From contig NC_065575.1 in assembly GCF_937616625.2 (NCBI RefSeq), forward strand, positions 21,964,001 to 22,028,000: a DNA stretch of 64,000 nt, written 5' to 3'. The notes beneath the pieces were generated by a model. It was not told where the DNA came from. It was given only the letters and a program-made list of their open reading frames with translations, and ran no database searches. Positions within the stretch are counted from its first letter, which is position 1. Each line of letters starts with the position of its first letter. The stretch is from Mercurialis annua (Eukaryota > Streptophyta > Magnoliopsida > Malpighiales > Euphorbiaceae). Shown here piece by piece: positions 48,812 through 59,122 of the stretch. The position numbers and the translations under genes are program-made.

Positions 48812-48922
48812 GGGCGCGCAAAGGAACTGTGCGTTCGCACAGCGCAGTGTGCGTCCGCACACTATGGGTGTGCGTCCGCACGCCAGTGTGCGTTCGCACA
48901 CCGTGCGATTACGCACACAGCC
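48812..48922. repeat. Palindrome cluster in the LTR of element D
   Basis: Consecutive near-perfect palindromes of the type GTGTGCGTCCGCACAC and GTGCGTTCGCAC. The equivalent region of the other LTR (about 42004-42135) has a further 38 bp carrying two more units. The cluster lies about 360-480 bp downstream of the TATA box in element orientation, so it is probably transcribed. Confidence 0.85.
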
Positions 48923-49277
48923 CTGGAAAATCCACTTTCTGTGCGTTTCGCCGATTCCTACGACTTCCGACACCTTCAAAATGTTACTTCCAATAAAACC
49001 CGTATTCTCGTTTTTCATTAAAACGCTAAAATAAGTAAAAATCATCAAATTCATTTATCCCCCACAAAACAGCCCATAAAACTTGATTTTAGCACCAAAA
49101 ATCCGAAATTTTACCTTGAAACAAAGTTTAGGATCGATAGAGAACGGAATTCTGGAGAGATCGCCGCAAAAATCACTAAATTCGGACGTCGAACGGCAAA
49201 ACGGCGGCGAAACGACAATATCGATAGATTTCTCTCAATTTCTCTCAAACTCTCTCTGCTTCTCTAATTCATATCTT

Positions 49278-49293
49278 CTTTCTTTATATATCT
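49278..49293 (-). promoter_or_regulatory. TATA box in the 5' LTR of element D
   Basis: GATATATAAAGAAAG on the minus strand, close to the plant TATA consensus and about 455 bp from the LTR start. A purine-rich GA-repeat leader follows. The same sequence is present in the other LTR at about 42508-42522. Confidence 0.6.
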
Positions 49294-49745
49294 TGGCTAA
49301 AGTGCCATTTCATACTTGTTCTTTTTGTTTGTTATCATTTATCCTTTAAACTTTTCATTTGTTCAATTTAGTCCATAACTAAATTAATTAACACTTTAAT
49401 TATAACTTATACGTATTATTTATATCTAATAAATAATACAAAACCTGATATTAATATTTTCTCGTCAAAACCTACAAATTTCTATTTTCGATACAAAGTG
49501 ACTAAATTACTACTTTGGTCCCTGTACTTTATTTTGGACTTTTCTTGACATTTTTTCCTTTTAATTCCAATTCTAACTTTAGAATTAAAATATAACATTA
49601 ATTTCCTCATAATTAATTTCCCAAAACAGACCTACTTGGAATTTATTTATTTTAATTTCTCTGAAATCTCTCTGATATTGCCACTCTGCGAATCCTAACT
49701 GGACACGTGGCCCAAATAAATAACTAAATCTTTTGGGGTATTACA

Positions 49746-51376
49746 GTTTGTTTCGTAACGTTTGTTAACGTTTGGCTGAAATCGCTAAAAAAGGTGAAAC
49801 ATTTGGTTTTGTTTCGAACGTTTGTAAACGTTTGGCTTAAATCGCTAATAATGTGGAACTTTTGGATTTGTTTCGTAACATTTAAAATGTTTGGATTGGA
49901 TTTGTAACGTGTTAAATGTTTGGTTTAAATTGACAAAAATTGGAAACGTTTGGATTTTTTCTAAAAGTTTGTAAACGTTTGGCTTAAATCTCTAAAAAGG
50001 GGAAACGTTTGGATTTGTTTCATAACGTTTTAAACGTTTTGATTGGTTTTGTAACGTTTGTAAATGTTTTGCTTAAATCACTAAAAATGGGAAACGATTG
50101 GATTTGTTTCGTAATGGTGGTAAACGTTTTTCTTAAATCGCTAATTAGTTGAAACGTTTGGATTTGTTTCGTAACTTTTCTAAATGTTTGGCTTAAATCG
50201 CAAAAAACGTTAAACGTTTGGATTTGTTTTGTAACATTTGTAAACGTTTGGCTGAAATCGCTAAAAATGTGAAATGTTTGGATTTGGTTCGTAACGTTTG
50301 TAAATGTTTGGCTTAAATTTCTATAAAGGTGAAACGTTTGGATTGGTTTCGTAACGTTTTAAATGTTTGGCTTAAATCGGTAAAAAGGTGAAACATTTGG
50401 TTTGGATTTGTTTCGTAGCATTTGTAAATGTTTTGCTTAAAACGCTAAAAAGGTGAAACGTTTTGATTTGTTTTGTAAAGTTAGGATTTTTTTCGTAACG
50501 TTTATAAACATTTGGCTAAAATAGCTAAAAAGGTGAAATGTTTGTATTTGTTTCGTAAATTTTACAAACGTTTCGCTTAAGTCACTAAAAAGGTGAAACG
50601 TTTGGATTTTTTCGTAACTTTTGTAAACGTTTGGTTTTTTTCCGTAACGTTTTAAACGTTTGGATTGGTTTCGTAACGTTTTAAACTTTTGGCTTAAATC
50701 GCTAAAAATGTGAAACCTTTGGATTTATTTCGTAACGTTTTAAACGTTTCGATTTCTTTCTATACATATTAAACGTTTGGTTTTGTTTCATAACGTTTGG
50801 CTTCAATGGCTAAAAAGGTGAAACGTTTGGATTTGTTTCGTAACGTTTGTAAACGTTAGGCTTAAATCGCTAAAAAGGTGAAATGTTTGGATGTCTTTCG
50901 TACATTTTAAACGTTTGGATTTTTTTGTAACGTTTGTAAAAGTTTGGCTTAAATTGCTAAAAATGTGAAACGTTTGGATTCGTTTCGTAACATTTGTAAA
51001 TGATTGGCTTAAATAGCTAAAAAAGTGAAATGTTTGGATTGGTTTCGTAACGTTTGTCTTAAATTGCTAAAAAGGGGAAACGTTCTGTTTGGATTTCACA
51101 TTTGTAAACGTTTGGCTTAAATCGCAAAAAAGGGGGAAACATTTGGATTTGCTTTGTTACGTTTGTAAACATTTGGTTTAAATCGCTAAAAATGGGAAAC
51201 GTTTGTTAACGTTTGGCTTAAATCGCTAGAAAAGGGGAAACGTTTGGTTTTGTTTCGAACGTTTGTAAGCGTTTGGCTTAAATTGCTAAAAATGGGAAAC
51301 GTTTGGTTTTGTTTCGAACGTTTGTAAACGTTTGGCTTAAATCGCTAAAAATGGGAAACGTTTGGATTTGTTTCCG
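49746..51376 (-). repeat. 60-bp satellite array, right part
   Basis: Continuation of the array after element D, in the same (reversed) orientation as the segment ending at 31123. Monomers read CGTTTGGATTTG, TTTCGTAACGTTTGTAAACG, TTTGGCTTAAATCGC and TAAAAAGGTGAAA. The array ends at the LTR of the Tat-like element. The five bases before that LTR (TTCCG) are its left target-site candidate. No gene is seen. Confidence 0.95.
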
Positions 51377-51849
51377 TGTACACCGGCCCAAAATTATCAT
51401 GGGTTAAGACATAACATGGGCTTATTAAGGGAGCTGAGCCCAACAGAGGCCTTTTTCAGATTAGTTTTGCTTCATTAGGAATTTGTAATTCATTAGGAGT
51501 ATTTCTCTTTAAAGAGTTTTAGTTCTAGTTAGATTAAGAATCTTGGTTATGTAGAGCTATAAATAGCTCAGAGCTTCATTATTTTTGTATCAACAAATCA
51601 ATCAATTAAAAAACAAGGCCCAGTGCTTTTTATCCCGCAATCCCCGGATTGTTCTTAACTTAGGAGTAGTTTTCAGTATTAATCTCGCCTAAGTTCGTAG
51701 CTCCCAGATTATTACTATTTAGATCACGTGGTTAAGTGTTTTTAACCAAAGAAGCCCTATGAATATCTACATAGGTTCGTTAAAGTATCAAACCTCAAAC
51801 CGATACTATTAATTCAAAGATTTGAGTCCGGATTATTTCCAGGCGAACA
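51377..51849 (+). repeat. 5' LTR of the Tat-like element
   Basis: A 473-bp LTR from TGTACACCGGCC to GGCGAACA. It includes a TATA-like TATAAATAG (about 51558) and ends six bases before the primer site. It is much shorter than the Tekay-like LTRs in this window. Confidence 0.85.
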
Positions 51850-51854
51850 TCTTT

Positions 51855-51872
51855 TGGCGACTCCACTGGGGA
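51855..51872 (+). other. Primer-binding site of the Tat-like element
   Basis: TGGCGACTCCACTGGGGA, a primer site of the type seen in plant Tat/Ogre elements and usually attributed to an arginine tRNA. The tRNA assignment is from memory and was not checked here. Confidence 0.75.
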
Positions 51873-51997
51873 CTTAGTTTATGGTTAGCACAAAAACCGA
51901 CTTTAAGGACGATTCCAGGCACACTCGGTATATACACTGACAACAATTGAAGGGAGGTGACGGAGTAGAAGAATCTGACTCGGACAAATCTGAAATC

Positions 51998-53593
51998 ATG
52001 GACAAGGACAAACAACAGGTGACAAGGACAAACAACAGGTGAACCAATCGAACAAAGTGCCGAATACTTCGGACACCGATGGGAACCTCCCGAAGGATAA
52101 GAATGATCATGCAACCTACGATGGGATGGATTACTCGCGTCAGCTTCCTCCATCTCTCCCATCTTTATCACAGGCCGATTTTTCGGCTATGAGGGGCGAG
52201 ATTGCTCAGGAGAACAAGCAGATGTTCGACGGTGCTATGCACCAGATGTCTGAAGTGATGAGGAACATCATGGCCGATCAAACATCGTTCCTTCGGCAGA
52301 TCCAGGGTAATTTAGATGGCCTCAACAAGGCGATGGAAAACCTGGGATGACTTTTTTCTGGGCAGTCCACTGCCTATCAGGGTTACAAACGGGCCGAATC
52401 GTTTTGGATATCAAGGATGTTCGGCCGAAACAGCGCAGCAAACCAGTAAGTTAGGGTATACCTATGGATCGGTCAAGCTCTTGACGAGGCATGAGGCCAA
52501 ATCCGCTGGAAGGGCCGATCACCCGGGGGCAAGCACTTCAGCCCCCCAAGGCGAGCCTAGACCACAGGGAGCTGCAAATGGAGCTAACACCCAAGAGCTT
52601 AATATGGGCGAACGCTCGGCTACCAAAGGGGGCGAGCCGAATATTTACAATCAGGGGCAACTTATGGACATGCTATAGAAACTTGGGGTAGATTTGAGAC
52701 CAATGCCTCGCCCGTCATACATGAATCCCTATCCAGATTGGATCGACAAGTTATACCCCTTCCCAAGGGGATACAAGGTACCTGAGTTCAGCTTGTTCTC
52801 GGGCGAAAAACGGGCGCAATCGACGGTCGAACATGTCGCTCGATTTTCAGCCCAGTCCGGCGAAGCTGCGGCGCACAATTTCTGGAAACTTCGGTTGTTC
52901 GCCAGTTCTCTGACCAAGATGGCATTCACGTGGTACTCAAGGTTGTCACCAAACTCGGTGGACAACTGGAAAGATCTAAAAATCCTCTTCCACGAGAAAT
53001 TTTACAGAGCACCACCTGATGTCACCCTCGCCGACTTGGCCCGTATTTCGCAATTACTGAGCGAATCGGCAGAAAAGTACATCGGCCGATTCAGGAACCT
53101 TAGAACAAGGTGCTCCACTAAGATGTCTGAGGCCGATTGTGTCCCGATGGTGTTACGAGGAATGAGCTTTGCCATGAGGGAGCACTTCGAAGGTCACCGA
53201 TTCCAATACTTATTCAAACTTACTAATAGGGTGACGAGTTACAAAAGACTTCTCCAAGAGAAGGAGCAGAGGCAAGGCGCTTCTAAAGGTACCTACTAAA
53301 AGGACCAACTTGACGTGGCCGTAGTTTCGGACAGTGAAGATAGCAACTCCGAAGATGAAGTCAACATGGCCGAATTCTTGGGAACCAAGCCTCTGGAATG
53401 TTCGACCTTGAGAAAACCGGGTTTCGTCAAGAAAAACAAAACCGCGGTGGTACAGAAGGAATATTCCTTCGATTTAACCAAGGCCGATGAGATCTTCGAT
53501 GCCTTATTTAAGGATGGTCTGATCGCCCTCAGTAAGGGTCACGTTCCCACCGCTAGAGGAACTGGTCGGAAAGGATTACTGCAAATACCATAA
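51998..53593 (+). pseudogene. gag of the Tat-like element
   Basis: The likely start is ATG 51998 (MDKDKQQ). A perfect 20-bp tandem duplication (52001-52020 and 52021-52040) then shifts the frame. The shifted frame runs to 52350, where a second shift restores the original one. From 52684 the retrotransposon-gag core is clear: YPDWIDKLYPFPRGYKVPEF, HVARFSAQSGEAA, FTWYSRLSPNSVDNW and HEKFYRAPPDVTL. After a stop at 53297-53299 the same frame continues with EYSFDLTKADEIFDALFKDG to TAA 53591-53593. This resembles gag of Tat and Athila elements. The copy is non-functional because of the shifts and stops. Confidence 0.9.
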
Positions 53594-55220
53594 TTCCTGG
53601 AGGCACAACATGAACAATTGTGTACTTTAGAAATGTGATCTAGAAGGCGATAAACGAGGGGAAACTCCTATTTCAGACAAAGAAGGAGGCCGATGCAAAG
53701 TATATCTCCATTAATACTGTTCGGCCTCACTTTAATAGTTTTTTAGAGCAGGGACAGATCCAAAGTAAGAGGAATCCAAAGAAGCCCAAGCTCAGGGTAG
53801 AAACGGATGGTACTAAATGGCGAGCAGACAAAGGGCGACCATACCAACCAAAAAGGAAGCGTCATAGCTCACCCACCATAGAGGTGACTTTTCCATCATG
53901 CAGTACTTGTTTCGACGCCACGAAGGCCGACAAAGTAAGGGAAAACCCAAAGACGTTTAAACCCAAATCGCCCACAGAACAGTGGCAAAAACATCAGCCA
54001 TAGCGGCAGTCGAAGACAACCGTGTTCAAGAGGATTTTTCGGCCAACGGATGAGACCCCTCGTATGACGAAAACCCAATAGAGGCGAATGCAGAGGTTAA
54101 GACAGGAGTCAAGGGCCAACCACAACACGGCGATGTCGCACGATCAACACCGGTTGGCACCGGAGGCCGAGCATGGGGGCAAACCCATAACCGAGAGATT
54201 GGGCAATAGGACTCGGATCGAAACAACTGCCGAGCCACATGAACGAAGATCCTCGAAAGTGAGGAATATATGGGCCCAAAGCGAGTCGTTCGAGAAGAAG
54301 AGGCGACCGGCGCGACTAGAGAGATAGAGGCCCATAAGAACAAAACGGACACTTGCGAGAAACCATCAAACAAAGACATACTTGTTTCTCACCAAGATAG
54401 CATGTTAAAAGAAAAATTACCCAGAGATTGTGAGGTAATCGTCTCACACAAAAAAGGGGTGTTGAAAGCATGGTTCCCGGTTATCAGGGAGGAATTCGTA
54501 GTAAAAGTAGTCACACTTCCTGATTCTTATAGGAGCAAGCCTGGGCAGAAGGCGACGTTGGAGGGTGATGTAATTGTCCCGGAAGATAACAGTGCCGATA
54601 GCACGGAAGTGGTATCACTTAGTAAACCCCCAACAAGAATGAGTCGGCATATTCGGCCACTATATATCAAGGCCGATCTAAATGGGGTAGCTATCAACAG
54701 GGTCCTTATCGATAACGGAGCAGAAGTGAATATACTCCCCGCGAAGATGCTCAAGAAGCTCGGTATAAATAGAGATCAGTTGGACCCAACCGACGTTTAT
54801 ATGACCGACTTTGCTGGAGACGAAACGCCGGCTGAAGGGTACATTACTCTCAGGATAAAATTCGGGCGAGTAGAGATCGAAGAGGGTTTCTTCATGGTTA
54901 ACGCCCGGAGCAACTATAACATATTACTCGGCCGAGATTGGATACATTCTAACATGTGCATATCTTCCACCATGCATCAAATGCTATTTTTATGGCGGGA
55001 GGGTGGTGAGGCCGAAGTTGTGCAGGGCGATCCCAATCCCTTCGGTGAGGACCATAATGTGTTAGAGGCACGTTTATATGACGAAGAGGTGCAAAACATA
55101 CAATCCCTTAGTTCTAAAGGGGAGGCGAGCGTGCCCCGTTTGTTGGTCAATTCATATCGGCCAGTATCAATTACCCTTGGGGGCAACGGCCGATCCACTA
55201 TCATCAACCCTTTAGAATGA
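53594..55220 (+). pseudogene. gag C-terminus and protease of the Tat-like element
   Basis: Frame 1 from about 53629 gives a recognisable continuation (KAINEGKLLF, then a Lys/Arg-rich tail) with a TAG at the fifth codon and further stops near 54000 and 54078. From 54270 another frame stays open for 316 codons to 55220. It includes MSRHIRPLYIKADLNGV and the aspartic protease motif VLIDNGAEVNILP (about residue 145), where the usual DSG or DGG reads DNG, then NILLGRDWIH. Two frame changes therefore separate gag, protease and RT. Confidence 0.85.
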
Positions 55221-56181
55221 TAGTACGACATAGGGAATTGAGGGAAAAGATCAGGCAACTGACCTCTCTATACGAGGTTGCATCGGCTGAATGCATTTAT
55301 GAGGACCAGGATCAAGACCCAACGGGATCATTGAATATTGAAGATATACAGTTGGCGACAGGTAAAATGGAGGACGACCTCGCCCAAGTTAAAGACGAAC
55401 TGTTAGAGATAAATTTGGGCTCAGACGAATCGCCTAGACCTATATATATCAATGCAGGGTTGAGTGCAGAATTCAAGGAACAGCTGACTGCTTTGCTCCA
55501 AGAATTCCGCAATTGTTTCACTTGGTCGTACGATGAAATATCGGGTCTCGATCCAAGCATCGTAGAGCATAAGCTTCCTTTAAAAAGCAGTTTTCGGCCA
55601 TTTCGACAACCCCCCAGACGAATGTCTAGAGAGGTGGATGCCCTTATTTAGGATGAGATCAAACGGTTGGAAGATGCCAAGTTTATTCGAGATGCTCAGT
55701 ACACCGAATGGTTGTCTAATATCGTACCCGTGATGGAAAAGAACGGTAAATTAAGGGTATGTGTCGATTTTCGAAACCTCAACCTGGCTACGCCTAAGGA
55801 TAAATATCCAATGCATGTGGCAGATATGCTGATAGATACAGCAGCGGGGCACACAGTGCTCAATTTTTTTGATGCACATTCTGGGTACAACCAAGTGCCG
55901 ATCAGCAAGGAAGACGTATCTAAAACAGCTTTCAGATGACCTGGGCCGATCGGATCTTACGAGTGGGTCGTTATGCCTTTCGGCTTGAAGAATGCGTATA
56001 AGATGTTCAGAGGTTTGGATTGCCTTGAAGTGTACATCGACGACGTGGTAGTGAAGTCGAACACCAAGGAGGTTCATTTGGCCGATCTGAGGAAGGGGTT
56101 CGAACGCATACGGTCTAATGGGTTAAAGATGAACCCTCTTAAATGTGCATTCAGAGTATCGGCTAGAAACTTCTTGGGTTT
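55221..56181 (+). pseudogene. Reverse transcriptase, first part, Tat-like element
   Basis: The frame from 55217 continues across stops at 55649-55651 and 55937-55939. RT motifs are LPLKSSFRPFRQPPRRM, DEIKRLEDAKFIRDAQYTEW, KNGKLRVCVDFRNLN and FFDAHSGYNQ, then MPFGLKNA and VYIDDVVVKS. Between the last two, only about 11 residues remain where this family normally has about 27, so roughly 16 codons have been deleted in frame next to the catalytic YIDD. The gene is interrupted at 56181 after NFLGF by solo LTR C and resumes at 59123. Confidence 0.9.
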
Positions 56182-59117
56182 TGTCACGACCCATTTTCAG
56201 AAATCGTGACCGGCGCTAGGGTATGGGTATGGTTGTACCAAAACCCGTAGCTAACCTTGCGGATAACCAACAATTACATAAACCTGCAAGAAACCAATGC
56301 TCGGGGGCAACCGAGACTTCAGCCTAGTTCTAGCAGTTCATAAAATACAATTTTATATAATAAAATGCTCGATCAATTCTGAGTCTCCAACATAGCATAA
56401 ATATTTAATAACCAAGTTATTATATTAAATCCACAACAATTAAATCAGTAGAATAATTCTGATAACAAGTATTAGACAAATACGACTTCTATTTACTACT
56501 GCGGTCTAAGAATAAAATCAGTTTAATAAACTTTATTAAATAAAGTAAAACCTCCGAGGAAATAAAGAATCGGAGAGCAGCTAACTGGCTCATATCATAA
56601 CCCTGGAAAAATTGGGAAAACAATGGGGTCAGATATACTGAGATGAGTTCATACCACTATTTACATTTATCAAGTGGAAAACCTTTAAAACTGTTTAAAA
56701 CATTTAATAACAACATTACGTATAATAGTTGGAACCTTAATCCACAATACTAAATATAACCATAATCCATATAGGCCTGGTCCCGAGAGCTGAGCTACAC
56801 CGAGTTACCACCGACCACTCTTAATCCATAACTAGAGTCCCGAGAGCTGACACCAAGTTACTCTATTGGTCCCGAGAGCTATGCTCACACCGAGTTACCA
56901 CCACGTTTCACATCAATCAATACCGGTGCGCACGCAGTCCTAATGATGCCCATTAGGTAGCATGTTCCAACTAAAAGCCATAATAGAAAAACAGTTCGAA
57001 ATATTCATATATATTAAAATAACAATTTACTTAATAAAGCGGTAAATAGCAAGTACAAACTCACTGCTTGCTAATCCACGTGATAACCTGACAAGCGACT
57101 ACTCCTAGTTCGTCTCCGTAGCATGAAGAGTCGACGAGTCTAGACAATACAAATATATATTAAAATAGACCTAACTTTAGAGAGTACTAGACACCACATA
57201 TGACTAGCACAAACAGTAAATCACGGTAAACCAATACAGAGTAACACAAAGCTCAAATAAATTATAATGCCCAAATAATATATGTCTATTGAGTTCTCGC
57301 TTTAAAATCCGTTTCGGAAAAATATTATTTAAAATAATAAATTAAATCAATTTCCAAATAGTGGGTTAGCCGAGTTGCTGATAACTACCAAGCTACCTCA
57401 CATGTTAGGCGACCCAAGTCTAACCCGACCCAATATATTTTATCAAAATATAAAACAGAGTTTATAATTCTCAAAAATATCTTTGATAAAATAATTATAA
57501 TTATATCCAATTATAAACCATAGTTTATAATTATAGAAACCACTTTGTTAAAATAATAGTTAAAATTTAAAACGGAACTTAATAACTTGAAACTCAAATA
57601 ACCAATAATTACTAACAATTTATTTCATTAAAATAACTTAAAAAGACGTTTAAAATACAAAACGTCAAATTTATACGTCTAGTTAATAAATTCCAAAATT
57701 AATAATTACCCGAGTAACTATAAATTATTGATTAAAAATATAATTATAGTTTCCCGATTAAATTTATAAAATTTAATCCTTAACGAACATTACTTTCAAA
57801 ATTTAATTAATATCAACAATTAGTAAATAGAAAATACCATGATGAATAAAAGTCTAAATTTAAAATCGATAATTAAATAAAAAATTCTTTAAATCAATCA
57901 TAAAGTACCACTTATTAATTTTGCCATGTCAATACAGAAATTAAAGCCCAAACATATAGCCTAACATTTTGAAATATGATAATCACTGCCAACCACAATT
58001 TTAAACCCAAAATAACAATTTCAAAAGGACAAAAGCATGAACAGTTTCAAGGCCAAGCTCATATTGCAGAAGATTAAAGATCAAACTCAGGCCAAGGACA
58101 ATCAACATCGTCAACCTCAAACCGCAACAACACCTTAGACTAACATTACTAAACAACCAAGAACAAGAAATCATTATTGGACAGGATAAAAAAACAATGA
58201 ACAAGAATAAGCTCATGATCAGAAACAAACTAGTTGCCAAATACAACGGGGAAACGGGTTGAAACGAAGCAAGAACAATTCAAGGGATTAGTCATCGTCA
58301 TGTAAAACAATTTGCTAGAGACAGCATACCACAGTTATAACCCTAGAACGAACACAACATCCTAACCAAAGGATCAAGATCAACGGGAAAACTATAATGA
58401 ATAAAATAGCCAATAACGTTCAAAACGATGAACCGACACCACGAAGAAACAAGAGATTGGTACTTACCGTTTGGAGATAACAAGCTTCCTATAATATACG
58501 AGGAGGTGATGCACAGAAAAATAAAAGAAACAATCGAACACAACACTAGAATAACAAACAGAACAAGTTATGAACCGAAAGCGATAATCAAACAATCATA
58601 AGGAAAAAAGACGTCAAACTCTAACCTGAACCGTGAATGATGGAGAGGTATGAGAGGTGAGTATAGTCGATGAAACTCAGAGAATTTGGAGAGGGAGTGA
58701 CGGCTAGGGTTAGGAGAAGCGATTGAAAAAAATAGGGTTTTAAAAACATAAGAGGTCTATTTAAATACCTAAAATCCCGTAGCAGCACAGTGCACAATCG
58801 TGCCCTCCATCCCTCCTCCAACGCGCCTCAAATTTAGTTCCAACAGTCAACTTTTTGTCGTGCACAACATATCCGAAACTGAGCCCGATCCAACCATGCA
58901 ATTGGGAGATATGAATGTTTTATCAAAACGTGTTAGATTCAGAAGCAAACGAACACAACATCGATTATAATTCAGATACAAATCAAATCGCCATCAAAAA
59001 CTCACACGACACATGCGACACATACAAGATACATCTCAAACCCAAATTAAATTTTCACACTTGCTAAGTCCACCATTAATACAATAAAACAATGACGGAA
59101 AAATACGGGATATTACA
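56182..59117 (-). mobile_element. Solo LTR C (Tekay-like, subfamily A) inside the Tat-like RT gene
   Basis: A 2936-bp solo LTR on the minus strand, starting at 59117 (TGTAATATCCCG) and ending at 56182 (GGGTCGTGACA). Both flanks are GGTTT (56177-56181 and 59118-59122). Removing the LTR and one GGTTT restores the RT frame (2941 bp removed). It has the CTCGGTGT...CTCTCGGGAC motifs (56772-56900) of subfamily A and a TATA-like TATTTAAATAG near 58755-58767 on the minus strand. The small open frames inside show no known domain. Confidence 0.95.
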
Positions 59118-59122
59118 GGTTT

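Larger units (their letters stand above)
31124..49745 (-). mobile_element. Element D: gag-only Tekay-derived LTR element, minus strand
   Basis: Two LTRs of about 2.5 kb (right LTR 47208-49745 is the 5' one; left LTR 31124-42971 is the 3' one, enlarged by a CACTA insertion) around a 4.2-kb interior. Primer site and polypurine tract are both present. Flanks are ATTTG (31119-31123) and GTTTG (49746-49750), a 5-bp target duplication with one mismatch in satellite DNA that continues on both sides. The interior has a gag-like frame but no protease, RT, RNase H or integrase motifs that I can find. The LTR ends (TGTAATATCCC, GTCGTGACA) tie it to the Tekay-like elements nearby. It would need an autonomous relative to move. 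Confidence 0.88.
47208..49745 (-). repeat. 5' LTR of element D
   Basis: A 2538-bp LTR on the minus strand, from TGTAATACCCC at 49745 to GGATCGTGACA at 47208. It is the intact reference for the interrupted copy on the left. It contains a long (AT)n tract (about 48269-48334) that is much shorter in the other LTR, a palindromic GTGTGCGTCCGCACAC-type cluster (about 48812-48922), and a TATA box near 49282-49293. The small open frames in it occur in both LTRs and are not gene-like. Confidence 0.93.

Noticed and set aside
57900..58850. Small minus-strand frames (58001, 58343, 58621) as host genes
   Set aside because: They lie inside solo LTR C, are short, and have no recognisable domain.
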